DNA of 64,000 bases from Ectobius pallidus (Eukaryota; Arthropoda; Insecta; Blattodea; Ectobiidae), in the NCBI GenBank assembly GCA_964059195.1, contig CAXKWD010000002.1, positions 155,758,422-155,822,421 of the forward strand. The letters run 5' to 3'. Positions 20,798 through 32,389 of this stretch are shown piece after piece (positions within the stretch are counted from its first letter, which is position 1; each line of letters starts with the position of its first letter). The position numbers and the translations under genes are program-made. The notes under the pieces were generated by a model. It saw only the letters and a list, made by a program, of their open reading frames with translations. It had not been told where the DNA came from and ran no database searches.

Positions 20798-22193
20798 CAG
20801 GGTGCCCACGGGGGGGGGTTAAGACGCAGACTGAGTCTTTGAAATTTCTGGGGCGGGGGAAATATTATCGTGTTATGAATTTTCTGGCCGGGGGTTGAAA
20901 ATTGTTGCAAAATTAGAATTTTATATTTTAAAAATAAAAACGGTCAAGTTCTATAACTTCAAAACGACTCTTTAAATTCTTTATAAAGATAAAGATGAAG
21001 AATTTCGACAGCCATGGGCGTACCCGGGGGGGGGGCGAAGGAAAAAAATGTATATTATTAATTATTATCGTCAGGTGTTTTTCTTTTAAGACCATTATTA
21101 TAATTGCAGAAGTTTTACCAAATCGACATCATGGAAGCAGAATCCACAGTGGATTAGGAAAGGGGGGTTCAGACCCCTAAGAGTCAAAACCTAAAATTCT
21201 ATATTTGTATTTAAAAAATATATTTAATTAATTAAACAAGGTTTGTTGGTGTGTCAAATATGATATAGCAGTTATTTTCTTTTCATAACATAATGAGTAG
21301 GCCTAATATGTCCACTGTTCCATGTGCTATTTAACTTTTCTTATAAATAGTAATAAGTATTATAATTTAGGTGACAATTTCATGTTTAAGTTGCCATGTC
21401 TTAGAGTATAGTAAACAAATTTGCTAACTAGTTTTTCAGTGCTAAAATAGTGTAAAATATGATTTTCATTAGTTCAACATTTAAAAATTTCCCGGGGGTG
21501 GACACCCGACTTAGGTAACATTTTCTTGTTTACATTGGCATGTCTTAGAGTATGGTAAACAAATTTCCCAACTAGTTTTTCAGTGCTAAAATAGCGTAAA
21601 ATGTGATTTTCATTAATTCAATATTTTAAAAATTTCCGGGGCTGGACCCCCCACCTAGGTAATGATTTCTTATGTACATTGAAATGTCTTAGAGTATGGT
21701 AAACAAATTTCATAACTAGTTTTCAGTGCTAAAATAGCGTAAAATGTGATTTTCATTAGTTCAATATTTAAAAATTTCCCGGGGTGGACATCCGACTTAG
21801 GTAACATTTTCTTGTTTACATTGGCATGTCTTAGAGTATGGTAAACAAATTTCTTAACTAGTTTTTGAGTGCTAAAATAGCGTAAAATGTGATTTTCATT
21901 AGTTTAATATTTAAAAATGTTCTGGGATGGACCCCCGACCCCTTTTTTGGGGGTATTCCAAACCCCCCGGCACTTCCGACCCTCCCCGCAATTGTGTTCT
22001 GGCTACTTATTATATTATTAATATAAAATACAAAGTGGCCCAAGAAGTTAAAGCGACAAAAAATAAATTAATTTAAAAAATTGCCCCCCCCCCTAGAAAA
22101 TATCATATGGGCTTCCTTGTCGACAGGCAATTGGGTTTGGGGTGAGCAATGAAGTTGGGGGTGAGCAATGAAGTTTTTGGGGTGGGCACCCCT
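20798..22193. mobile_element. hAT-like MITE with G/C-run termini
   Basis: The left end is CAGGGTGCCCACGGGGG and the inverted right end is AGGGGTGCCCACCCC. TAGTAAAA (8 bp) flanks both sides at 20790-20797 and 22194-22201, as expected for hAT. The interior lacks a transposase. It contains about four head-to-tail units near 21365-21960 and several homopolymeric G or C tracts. Confidence 0.8.
21365..21960 (+). repeat. Tandem units of about 140-150 bp
   Basis: Four copies carry the landmarks GCCATGTCTTAGAGTAT, AAACAAATTT, GTGCTAAAATAG.GTAAAAT and AAAAATTTCC, followed by a G-rich GGGTGGACACCCGAC-like word. They lie inside the hAT-like MITE. Confidence 0.8.
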
Positions 22194-22201
22194 TAGTAAA
22201 A

Positions 22202-22544
22202 TAATAAATACAACATAGGCCTAAAGAAAATGTCCGGTTATGTAGGTGGCATGATATGTGCCGTCTATGGTTGTAATAATTATTTTGAGAGTGAAATAAG
22301 TAAAATCGTTAATTAGAGTGTGTACAAGAGTGATTCATTCAGATGTTCATTGGCTTACCATCCGAATTGTTTTACATGTAAAAATTTCAAATTAAAAAAA
22401 AGTATATATTATACAAAGTATCTTGCAAATCGTATGAATTAAAACTTAAAGCTGATTTCCACGAAAATGTATTAAAGTGAAACAATTAGTTTTGATACTT
22501 ATTAAAAAAAAGTGTGTGTGGAACGCCATGCTGCAGAAGTGAAA
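22202..22544. other. Intron sequence, nothing firm
   Basis: A short frame at 22229 begins MSGYVGGMICAVYGCNN, faintly like the start of a THAP finger, but stops soon after. No other feature was seen. Confidence 0.35.
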
Positions 22545-23030
22545 CTTTTTTTTTATTTTTTCAATTTTGGATTATTGGATTTTTCAAATTTTGGTTTGTT
22601 GGACTTTTTAATATTGGGTTTTTGGACTTTTTAGATTTTGTATTTTTTAAATTTCTGACCTTTTAATTCTTTAATTTTGGATTTTTTAATTTCTTTACAT
22701 TTTAGATCATTGAATTTTTTTAGTTTTGTATTTTTTAATTTTTTATTTTTATTTTGGATTTTTTTTATTTTTATATTTTATAATTTCATAATTTTGGATA
22801 TTTAGGTTTTAAATTTTGGATATTAAGATTTTTTAATTTCAAATTTTTTATTTTTTAAATTTTAAACTTATTAATTTTGGTTCTTTGAATTTTTTGAATT
22901 TGAAATTTTAGATTATTTAAATGTTGGATCTTTGATTTTTTATTTTTTGTATATTTTAATTTTGGATTTTTTAACTTTTTAAATTTTGTATTTTTTAATT
23001 TTTAACTTTTGGACTTTTTCAGTTTTGGAT
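22545..23030 (+). repeat. T-rich simple sequence
   Basis: About 490 bp made almost entirely of TTTTGGATTTTTTAATTTT-like variants. It is low-complexity sequence with an irregular period of roughly 15-20 bp. Confidence 0.85.
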
Positions 23031-23794
23031 AAGCCTAATCATTGAGTTGATTGTTTTCTGTGCAGTCCGTTCCGTCACACCTCACTAATTTCGTGACGAT
23101 TTTGAGCGTTACACAAGCTCTCGATTTACCCCTACCGCGGCTAAAGAAGTTTTACTTAAAAATTTAGCGTTATCGTCATTTAATTAAGTTAGTTTAGCGG
23201 TAGTGTAAATTATGTTATTTCCCGACCTAATTCCTGCATTATCAAGCACAAAAATAAGTTACTGTGTCATCAGGACTTTGAAAAACAAATTTATTTCTGC
23301 AGCTATATAGGTTCATTAAGTAGCTTCTGAGACTGCTGCCCATTCCCACTCAACAGATGGCACCTCTGTGCTAGTGGACAGTTTGAACAAAGGGAATAGA
23401 GTAGAGTGGGCGGTATTCTTATTGAGAGTATTTGGCCTAGTGTATTTCCATGGAGTCCCAAGTCTCCAAGCATTTTGATTGTTCCAACAGAACAATCTCT
23501 TTGTCTCGTTTAGGGCCATTTGAATCATCTTTTGTTATGCACAATCTGACGTGACGTCATAACTAACTTTGATTGGGCAGAGAGTATTTTTATCAACCAA
23601 TCAGAGATTTAAACCATGCCCCTTTACAAATCACTATGTAAGCTAAGTCCCGCCTCCTAGAGCCCCAGTCGCCTTCATTCAGTGATCTTAATCACGTCGT
23701 CCCGTCAATCGACTAACAGCCGATTGGCGGGGAAGCCATTTTATTTCTGATCACGTGGCCACATCATCAGTGCACAGTGTCTTACAAATATTTT
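23031..23794. other. Unassigned intron sequence
   Basis: Higher GC than its surroundings. A short minus-strand frame at 23316-23528 (MIQMALNETKRLFCWNN...) is not recognised. It runs into the satellite on its right. Confidence 0.4.
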
Positions 23795-24131
23795 CATCAT
23801 TGCGGCCCATCCGTCAGCTTGAACAGCAGTTGGCGGCCCATTCCTTAGTCGACGATCAATTCTCAGTTGCGGCCTACCTGTCATACTCAGTTGCGGCCCA
23901 CCTGTCATACTCAGTTGCGGTCCACATGTCATTCTCAGTTGCGGCCCATGCGTCAGCTTGAAGAGCAGTTGGCGGTCCACAAAATCTACGATCAATTCTC
24001 AGTTTCGTCTCATCCGTCAGCTTGAAGAGCAGTTGGCGGCCCACTCAATCTACGATCAATTCTCAGTTGTGGCCCATCCGTCAGCTTAAAGAGCAGTTGG
24101 CGGCCCACTTAGTCTACAATCAATTCTCAGT
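23795..24131 (+). repeat. GC-rich satellite, about 64-bp monomer (left block)
   Basis: Units carry CAGTTGCGGCCCATCCGTCA, then GCTTGAAGAGCAGTTGGCGG and CCCACTCAGTCTACGATC, then AATTCT. A shorter 24-bp variant (GTTGCGGCCCACCTGTCATA) is repeated near 23866-23940. The array resumes at 28535 after a LINE insertion. Confidence 0.88.
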
Positions 24132-24206
24132 TCATAGATTCATAGATTTATTGGACCATTCAGTGTATACAATAGGTCAAGCCAGTAAATAAAATTGATT
24201 AATACA

Positions 24207-24530
24207 TTAAACATAAGTTAACATGGTGGAGTGGTCTACTTCGAGAAACTCCTTGGTCGTATAAAATGAATTCATCAGTAGCCAAGTTTTTAGTGCTCTT
24301 GTAAACTTAGTAATGGAAAAATTGCGCATTGAGGCAGGTAACAAATTATAAAATGTAATACCAGTAGATGGAAAGCAATTTAAAGTTTTAGAGAGTCTAT
24401 GCCTGCTCACATGTATATTGGTGTTGCTTCTAGTTGCATAGTCATGTTCTTCAATGTTCGTAAGGAAATTACCTTCTCTTACCTTGATACACACCAGACA
24501 TTGCAATATATATATGTTGATAACAGTCAA
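24207..24530 (-). pseudogene. LINE B reverse transcriptase C-terminal end
   Basis: The final coding segment of LINE B, including LQCLVCIKVREGNFL, NIHVSRHRLSKTL, FYNLLPASMRNF and KFTRALKTWL. This C-terminal pattern is usual in Jockey-group LINEs. Coding continues upstream (HCKPLFIANQI, near 24560) until broken by the inserted DNA element. Confidence 0.8.
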
Positions 24531-24571
24531 GATTTGGTTAGCTATAAAAAGAGGTTTACAATGTGCAGTAG

Positions 24572-25791
24572 CACTGCCTTCTAAATCTTACAAGCCATGG
24601 TGCTTGAAATCTGGCAACACAGGAGGTAGTCCTATCTGTGGTGGTCTGTGGGAAGCATTAGAATACGTTTTTATTGCAGATAATTTTCTTCGTCACAAAT
24701 ACTGACTTTATTTAGGCCAAATCAGTAGGCCTATATTACATAGCCTATACTTGTGATGTGCATAATAACGTAACGTGCGGTGACTCCACATATCTGAAGG
24801 AATTCGTAGTTGTCAGTGTCTCCTCATTATACGTTATGATGTCGCGTTTTTTCTTATTTTATTGGTAATAACCTCACTTATCCTGTTAGGCCTACGTGCT
24901 CTGTTATTTGACCCACAACAGAGTAATATTTTATTAAGCTACTACACTTCTCTGGGTCATTTTGTACCACCACTGAACTAGTTGTCTCAGGTATAATATA
25001 ACCTAGAACACTGATATCTATCTTCTTGTCTCATGCACTTTGTGGAAGACTATGCCCATGACTGTCACTGAAAAGAATAACTTTGCCTGATTCCTTGGAA
25101 GCACTCGGCTTTCCGTTATTTGCTGTCTAAAAATCATCCATTCGTTCATCCTTGGCTCCAGTGGTGAACTGTGTTGATTCGCCAGGTTAAGGTTTGAATC
25201 CCGTTCATTGGCTTCACCAAACTGTAGGAAAACGCTGAATCGATTTTCTAGTAGTAATATTGGGAAAATAGGAGATTGCATATACTACGATTTGGCGTCT
25301 ACCAGATTGAGATGAATTAGGCCTACTGTGAGCAGCTTGATATTTTGATAAAAGTTCATACCAGTAAAAGTGACTATATTTCTCTTCAATTCTTCTTTAA
25401 CACCAGCCAATTATTCCTGAAGGACACTAATATCATACCGTACCTCTCTCTTGTATTCGTTTGTAGATGGTAATAGCTGATGAACATGAAAATATTATAT
25501 GAAAAACTATTCTCTGGTGTACTCAATTCGAGGTGACGGTGTATATAAATATCTCATTTTGTACACGGTTTTTACCTTCTCTATGCTCTCCAGTTGCTCT
25601 TCAGGTGTGTCTAGATGTTCTCTAAACCATAGGCAATGATGACTGGGATTACTTTAAGCTGAAATATGCTTAATTTGCGATGATTCGGATGGAGTTCATT
25701 GCTTTATTTACGGCATGTTGATAGCCGATAGGACTACCGATGCGATGTTTCCAGATTTAACAACATGGCTTGTAAGATATAGAAGGCAGTG
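24572..25791. mobile_element. Non-autonomous DNA transposon, about 48-bp TIRs, 7-8 bp TSD
   Basis: The left end CACTGCCTTCTAAATCTTAC and the inverted right end CACTGCCTTCTATATCTTAC remain similar for about 48 bp. GCAGTAG flanks both ends (24565-24571 and 25792-25798); an 8-bp reading is possible because of a terminal G. Subtraction rejoins LINE B. No transposase is visible. The element suits hAT or P by its ends, undecided. Confidence 0.83.
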
Positions 25792-25798
25792 GCAGTAG

Positions 25799-27146
25799 CA
25801 TTAGCATTTGACAAAATTCGCACCGCCTTCTTCTGCAATTGAAGTACCGTGTGCACTTTGGTGGAGTGGCCCTACAACCTGGTGCCATATAGAGTGTGGG
25901 ATTGAAAGAACGCAAAGAAGGCCAACTTAACGAATTCATATGGGGACTTAGCCTTCAATTTTCTTAACAAAAATATAGCCCTACTTCATTTTGTGCAAAG
26001 TACTGCGATGTGATCATTCCAGCCGAGCTCAGCGTCCAGATAAAAGCCCAACAGCTTAACTGAGTGGGTTGATACAGCATCTCTGAGAACGTGATTCCTA
26101 TTTATGGTAAATAGCATTTTTTGAGTTTTTGCCTCATTCAAGACAAGCCCATTTTGTTCAAACCATTTAGATGCTTCGTTAACAAGATTGTTTGCAGAGG
26201 CTACTGCTAAAGCGGGGTCCTTATGACTCGTGAACACGGTAGTATCATCAGCATAGAGCAGTACACCCTTGTTTAGCTTAAAACCGAGATCATTCATAGC
26301 AACAATGAAGAAAAAAGGCTCCAGGATGGAGCCCTGCGGCACACCAAGTGTCACTCGTAAGGATGCTTACTTCTAACCCTGCCAACTCACAATCTGTGTC
26401 TTGCCCACTAGATAAGATTGTAGCAATTTCAGAGCACATTCAATTAGGCCATACTGGGCCAATTTCATCAAAAGAATGTCATGAGGTATACACTCGAAGG
26501 CACGCGAAAGATCACACAGAACTGCTGCAGTAGCACACTTTGCCTCGAAGGACTCAATGACAGTTTGGATTATAGACTCAACTGCGAGAAATGTGGAGCA
26601 GCCTTTCCTAAAGCCATATTGGGCCGGTGTAAGCAGATGGTGATGCTCAAAGTAGTTATATAATTGGTTAAGTATTAATGCTTCAAAAACTTTAGCAATT
26701 ACCGGAATTATGGATATTGGTCTGTAGCTGGCTACAGAGTCGTGGTGACCCTTTTTATACACTGGGACCGTTCTGGAGACTTTGAGTACATCCGGAAACA
26801 CTCCTTCAGTAAAACAACAGTTCATAAGATAGTCTAGAATGGGAGCGATTAAAACTATTATTCTTTTAAGAAACACAGGGGGCATATCATAAATATCCTT
26901 GGTGGTGCTAGACTTGAAACTGTACACAGTCTTAATTATATTGTCCGTGTTAACAGGTTTCCACATGAAGGGGTCTTGAATTTGGAGAGGTATATGTTGA
27001 ATACACCTGTTGACAGAGTCATTGTTATCAATATCACTCACTAAATTCATAACCGAATTCAGAAAATAGTTATTGAACTCATCAGCCGTTGCGAAGTCTG
27101 TATCTCTTGTAGAAGATTCGGGTATGGATTGCTTATCAAGCCCCAC
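25799..27146 (-). pseudogene. LINE B reverse transcriptase, frameshifted
   Basis: Successive minus-strand frames give FADEFNNYFLNSVM, TDNIIKTVYSFKSSTTKDIY, VPVYKKGHHDSVASYRPISI, QYGFRKGCSTFLAVESIIQT, motif A LCDLSRAFECIPHD (near 26520), the GVPQGSILEPFFF region (near 26340) and motif C LLYADDTTVF (near 26250). A frameshift separates 26373 from 26354, and another lies before the C-terminal QLQKKAVRIL segment at about 25830. The motif A and motif C aspartates are kept. The element is not functional as it stands because of the frame breaks. Confidence 0.85.
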
Positions 27147-28167
27147 GCCGCCTTACAGGGATTAGGAGAACTCATCACAAATCGAGCCACTGCCTCTTGT
27201 TTGGCCTTGCTCACCTTGGTGCGATACTGCTTCCTGAGAGTTCTCAAGAGAGGAGTGAGGTTAGGATTATTTTTTATAAGTCCCTTACTAATAGTATGTG
27301 TTTCTTGAGCTCTCTTAATTCAGGTGTGTACCAAAGTTTTATTGTAATTGAGGTTTTTATGTCCGACGTTACTGGCGGAACAGTCCGTTCTGTCAGTGGA
27401 AAACAGAGATCAAATTTTTCTTTGAAAGCATCAAAGAAGCTATTGAAGGCATCATTAGGTGACAGACCTTGTGCATTTGCGAACCAAAGTTCAGCCTGGC
27501 TTGCCACACATTCATAAAACATATCGAGTTTGGCCGCATTATATAAGCCCATTCTTACAGTCACCGTTTTATTCACTCGTACGATGTCTGAGTCACTGGT
27601 TGTGCCAAGAGACATCAAAATGAGCAACACATGATTATGGTCTGCAATTAGGTCCGATGATACACTCACTTCATATTTCCAACGGTAAAGATTAGTGAAG
27701 AAAGTGTCCAAAGACGCCTTGCCTCTGGTGGGTTCCACAATGCTGGCATATAGATTAAAAGTACGCAGAATGTTATGAAAAGTGTGCATGTCCCCAGAGG
27801 GATTAAGTAGGTCAATGTTGTGATCAGTTCCACTAATTATCAAAAGTCCTTTAGAGGTCAAATAGTTTAAGCAAGATTCGAGAAGATTGAAAAATCTTTC
27901 CACTAGACCACTAGGTGAACGGTACATTGCCACAACTATTATATTGAAGTCTGGCAATACTGCTGCAGTAAATTCACCATTCTTCTCCTCAGAATACATA
28001 CTCAGGTCTAGGTAGGTGTGCCTAATTGAATTTTTAACATAAACAGCAACACCACCGCATGGGTTTCTGCAACTAAAAGAAGCTGCAAGTTTATGATTGA
28101 ATAAGTTGCTATAAAAACCCATCTCTTCCTCGAGGGGCCAATGTTCACATAAACACAGAACATCCAA
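27059..28167 (-). pseudogene. LINE B apurinic-type endonuclease and linker
   Basis: From 28167 to 27274 the frame reads LCLCEHWPLEEE, CRNPCGGVAVYVKNSIRHTY, VVAMYRSPSG, LLIISGTDHNIDLL and SSDLIADHNHVLL, the order of the exonuclease-endonuclease-phosphatase domain. The catalytic GDFN-type motif appears as GTDHN, a likely loss; the ADHN motif is kept. A frameshift near 27260 leads into the linker (LRKQYRTKVSKAKQEA) at 27059-27247, which connects to the reverse transcriptase. Upstream to about 28250, LRNKVPELELL coding marks the true endonuclease start. Confidence 0.83.
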
Positions 28168-28354
28168 CCTATTATTATCAATTAGTAATTCAAGTTCAGG
28201 AACTTTATTCCTTAATGATTGAACATTTCATGTGCAGAATTTTAGAATACCCGTGTCCTTTTTCTCACTGTTTGATTCACTGCTGCATATGAGTCATGAT
28301 TGGTCTTCCTTTTTATTACGCACGATTTCGGAAACAGTTTGCCGACCAAATTTG

Positions 28355-28534
28355 CTATTTACAAGGCTGAAGTATCGGGCTCAAGCCTACTAAGGAAGAT
28401 TGCTTTCTTCTTGGCAGGCTTAACAATAGCTTTAATGTTATCAATTTTCTTCGTTCCACATAGAATTTGTTTATCCATTCTTTTTTCGCTTTTTTTACGA
28501 CTTCCACCCAAGTGGCAGGGTTCACTTCCTCTCC
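28355..28534 (-). pseudogene. LINE B ORF1 C-terminal remnant
   Basis: A short open frame includes NPATWVEVVKKAKKEWINKF and VERRKLITLKLLL. Its position before the endonuclease frame suggests the end of ORF1. The domain is not recognised. The left edge of the satellite cuts it off. Confidence 0.45.
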
Positions 28535-28930
28535 TTCTTTGCGGCCACCTGTCATTCTCAGTTGCTGCCCACCTGTCATTCTCGGTTGCGGCCCATCCGT
28601 CAGTTTGAAAAGCAGCTGGCGGCCCACTCAGTCTGATCAATTCGCAGTTGCGGCCCACGCGTCATTCTCAACAGCTTGAAGAGCAGTTGGCGGCCCGCCT
28701 ACGAACAATTCTCAGTTGCGGCCCATCCGCCAGCTTGAAGAGCAGCTGGCGGCCCACTCAGTCCATGATCAATTCTGAGTTGCGGCCCCTGTCATTCTCA
28801 GTTGCGGCCCCCATCCGTCAGTTTGAAGAGCAGTTGGCGGACCACTTCTCGTATACAATCAATTCTCAATTGGCGGCCCACTTCAACTACAATCGCCACG
28901 CGGCGACTCACATTATTGCGGCCCATTGAC
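28535..28930 (+). repeat. GC-rich satellite, about 64-bp monomer (right block)
   Basis: Same monomer as 23795-24131, with GTTGCGGCCCATCCGTCAG and AAGAGCAGTTGGCGGCCCAC repeated several times. It ends near GCGGCCCATTGACC. Confidence 0.88.
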
Positions 28931-28964
28931 CTTATTCAATAACAACAGCAACCGTTTACATTTT

Positions 28965-29400
28965 ATACATCACTGCACAATATTCACTGTAACAAATATC
29001 AATAAAACAAACACGCAATTCCTCAAGAGAACAGTGCTTTAAGAATTTCAAGATTTTACATATTTCAAACCAGTGATTTAATTTTTTATAACAGTGTTCT
29101 ACCTCAGAGATGTCAGTTTTATTTTTATTTTATTTTTATAAATACCTTTCTACAGTGTTCAGTGTTTTTTTTTTAAAATTCTATAGAGTTTTTCTTTTAT
29201 AAATATATTTTCTAAACAGGCTACGAGCTATGCTGCTTTATTATTTTATTCATTGTCTCCTTATGTTCCAGGCATTTTATTTTATTTCACTTCTTTTTTT
29301 TCTCTCTTATTTCTTTCGAATGGGATCACAGCCCTTCCCTATGGCATTCATACAGTCCTCTCACCTAATTGCGATCTTATTCATTTATGAAGTAACGACG
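28965..29400. repeat. Dispersed repeat, second copy at about 44045-44470
   Basis: The blocks ACAATATTCACTG, CAGTGATTT, AAACAGGCTACGAGCTATGCT and GGGATC.CAGCC...GCGATCTTATTCA occur in the same order and orientation at 44045-44470. Identity is moderate. No coding was recognised, and the element type is unknown. Confidence 0.7.
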
Positions 29401-29579
29401 ACGCATGTTAAGTCATGTAATTGTTTACATGTGGCAAATAATGTAGGTACAATGTAATAATTGTTAACAATGATTATTGGATCGCCATTTTGAATGCATT
29501 ATGTGAGTAATGAAAGATTGACAATAATGAGTCAAGTTGCTCGCGTTGCCTGCATAAGGCATAAATCGCGTGTAGAATG

Positions 29580-29800
29580 ATAATGTTTCAAGTTGCCCGA
29601 ATAGCTCACGTGCATTGATTATGTGAGATTGATATTGTTTGCCCAGCGTTTGGGACTGAATAATGTGAGAATAAATGTGATAATGTGTCAAGTTACCCAG
29701 CGTTTTCGAACTGAATAATGTGAGAGTAATAATAATGTGTCAAGTTACCCAGCGTTTGGGAACTGAATAATGAGAATAACAATAATGTATTGAGTGAAAT
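29580..29800 (+). repeat. Tandem units of about 60 bp
   Basis: Three to four units carry TGTGTCAAGTTACCCAGCGTTT and AACTGAATAATG, which lie beside the LINE C end. Earlier, more diverged units begin near 29585. Confidence 0.75.
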
Positions 29801-29824
29801 AACTTGCTAGACTCCAGTCTACTT

Positions 29825-32045
29825 TATTAAGGCATCGTGTGAGTGTCTTTTGGTTGTTGGAGTATTTTTTTCAATGCACCCTGTTTCATTTTGTCGGCAT
29901 TGGTGAGGAAGGTTTGAAGTATATTACCAAGCAGAGTTGTTTGAAATATACAAATCAACAATGGACAAATGGAAGAATTGATAATATTGAATATTTGGTC
30001 AGGATGTAGCAGTGGTGATGAGCATAATAAATCAAGTTTCGTCTTGAGTGATGTGAGGGCAGTATGAGGATCAGAAATGCAAGAGTCAGCAAAATTAACA
30101 CCCAGATAAGGAACATATTCATCGGCAACCATACAAGCTATATGAACGTCTTAAAAAATAGACAGTTTGGTGTGCTTCAGTTTTCCCTTATAAATATTGA
30201 TAGCGGCACATTTATCAAAATGAATCTCCAGACCAATTTCCTTGAAACTTTCCACTCTTGTCAGCTCAATAGCAGATTGATGATCTTTAGCCAGCATTAC
30301 AGTGTCATCTGCGAAGCCAAGAACAGTAAGGGGGAGTAAGCCTGGTAAAAGATGGTAGCCATATGCATTGGCAATGGAACCTTCAGACAATTAATTCTTT
30401 ATATGAACAGTTGTTAAGTTGTAAAGTGCTGGAGAAAGTGGAGATCCTTGCATTATATCTCTCTTCATTGCTATCGGATTAGTCTTTTTGTGATTAAGTT
30501 CAATTCTTGTGGAACTTTGTTCTTGAAGATTAATTATTAGATTTACCAACTTTCTTGGTACAGGTAGAGATTGTAGGGTGTGTCAAAGATGCAAGTGACC
30601 TATATCGTTGAATGCCTTGCTTATATCCAAAAAGACAATGGTGGCATTTTGTTTTTTAAGTTTAGCATCAGCTAGAATTGATTTAAGAAGGGAGGTGTTA
30701 ATTAAAGTACCAGGTGAATTACTAAATCCCCGTTGATTTTCGTAAATTCCACACATTTTCGTAGGCATTTGTCTAATACTTTTTCAACATCTCTATAAAC
30801 AACAGAACATATAGTAATTTTAGTAATATAGTAATACGCCAAGTTTTAATGTCATTGACATCACTTTTTTTCTAAGTAAGTATTGTCCTTGCATTTTTTT
30901 AAAGTTGATGGTACATGTCCGGAGTCTAACATATATGTAGCAATAAGAGAAATTATCTCCATAACCGTATCATCCTTAACACCCTCATCAAGACGTGACC
31001 AGGACTGGGGGCAGTGTTAACAGCCTTAGCAGAACCTACAGATGCAATCTCTTCTTTACAATCTTTTGTTTCAAAAAGGTCATCTAATTCTACTTTCTCT
31101 GTGTCAGAGGAAGAATTAACATATTCTTTCCTTATATTATTATTTTCCTTTGATAAATGTGAAGAGAAAGTTTTATAGACTTCCTGGTTATTAATTTTTC
31201 ATTGTGGCTTATCATTTTCAATTATGGATCTAATTGCCTTTCGCCTTTGATTATAATAGTTAAACTGAGTCAATTGGTATTTATATTTATTTTGATGCTT
31301 TTCTCGGTCACTCTTACTTGCCCTTTCTAGATTCAAGCAATTGGCATTTTTACGTTGAGTGTTCATATTTCTTTTATTGATCTTGCCTTGTTATACTTTG
31401 TAGCCGGATGTTTGGCTCCAGGTAAATTGGATATAGTGGCGGCTAGAAATTGTGTAAAACTGTTGACATCCTGGTCAAATGTATTTACACTAGAACTGCT
31501 TGAAAAATTCAGCTTCCATTGAATTAATTCCTGCTTATAATTATATAGGTATCTAGTCTTAGAGGAGCAAGATGTCAGTTCCTCAGCATTAGTAGGCCTA
31601 CTGTTACTAATGTTACTAATGTACATTGCCTATGATTTATTTTGGACTGTTGATCTAGAAGTATACTTCTGTGAATGTCAGGGTGAGCTCTGCTAATGTG
31701 GATAGCTACTCCATGATTACTTACAAACTTTTGTTGCAGTGGGGACATAAAACTGATTCACCTAATATGGGTAAAACCCTTTTATTATCACAGTTAATCT
31801 GTGTATTTGTATTTTTTGTGGAGATATTACTAACGTTTGACTCATCCTCATCAATTGTACAAGAGTCTTGTGAAGATGGATGGCTCCTTGCTAGATGAAC
31901 ATTAAAGCCTCTAGTAGTAAAATGTTTTCCACATAATGAGCAGGTAATTGAAGTTGGTGATTTATCTGATGCTGTAGATTGACCAGCAATATCAGATGAC
32001 GTGAGTCTCTTGAATCATTCTTTGCATTCAATAGGCAAGAAAACC
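29825..32045 (-). pseudogene. LINE C, R2/NeSL-like with zinc finger
   Basis: On the minus strand from right to left: a C2H2 finger (TCSLCGKHFTTRGFNVHLAR, about 31880-31950) possibly preceded by a second degraded one; a spacer; NSPGTLINTSLLKSILADAK and motif A IVFLDISKAFNDIGH (about 30600-30720); motif C VLGFADDTVMLAKD (about 30300-30330); and a C-terminal segment with YLGVNF (about 30100). An N-terminal finger followed by one reverse transcriptase is the layout of R2/NeSL-type LINEs, as opposed to the endonuclease-first layout of the others here. Stops separate the parts and the C-terminal endonuclease is missing. Confidence 0.68.
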
Positions 32046-32389
32046 TTATAGATTTACCTGGTTATTCAATAAACGTGCCTTAGTAACCATGTAAACAAAA
32101 TCCCAAGATTTGTATATATGAAGATATTTCAGCACTTTTAGAGGTAAGCAGCTCTCTAATACTTCTACAGAATCCAAACGGGAAACTGATCAAATGGCTG
32201 ATGTTAAAATATAATTTTCACTTCACAAAACTTAGTGAGAAATACCTCCACTTACATCCTGTGCTAAACCAAGTTGACAATTAGATGTATATAAAATTAT
32301 GATAAATGTAGATTACTTTTTTGGTTGACACTAAATCAAATGCATACAGTCATCATAATCATTTCAGTCAATTTTAGCTTAGACTAAGC
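32046..32389. other. Intron sequence, nothing recognised
   Basis: AT-rich sequence between LINE C and the following DNA transposon. Confidence 0.5.

Larger units (their letters stand above)
24132..28534 (-). mobile_element. LINE B inserted in the satellite
   Basis: A non-LTR retrotransposon in reverse orientation with a short ATTCATAG-type tail at 24132-24150. It carries reverse transcriptase and endonuclease frames and the end of an ORF1. It is truncated 5' near 28534, where satellite resumes. It is itself interrupted by the inverted-repeat element at 24572-25791. Confidence 0.87.

Noticed and set aside
22229..22310. Frame starting MSGYVGGMICAVYGCNN, similar to the first residues of a THAP zinc finger.
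   Set aside because: It stops quickly and the later THAP residues are absent; too short to support.
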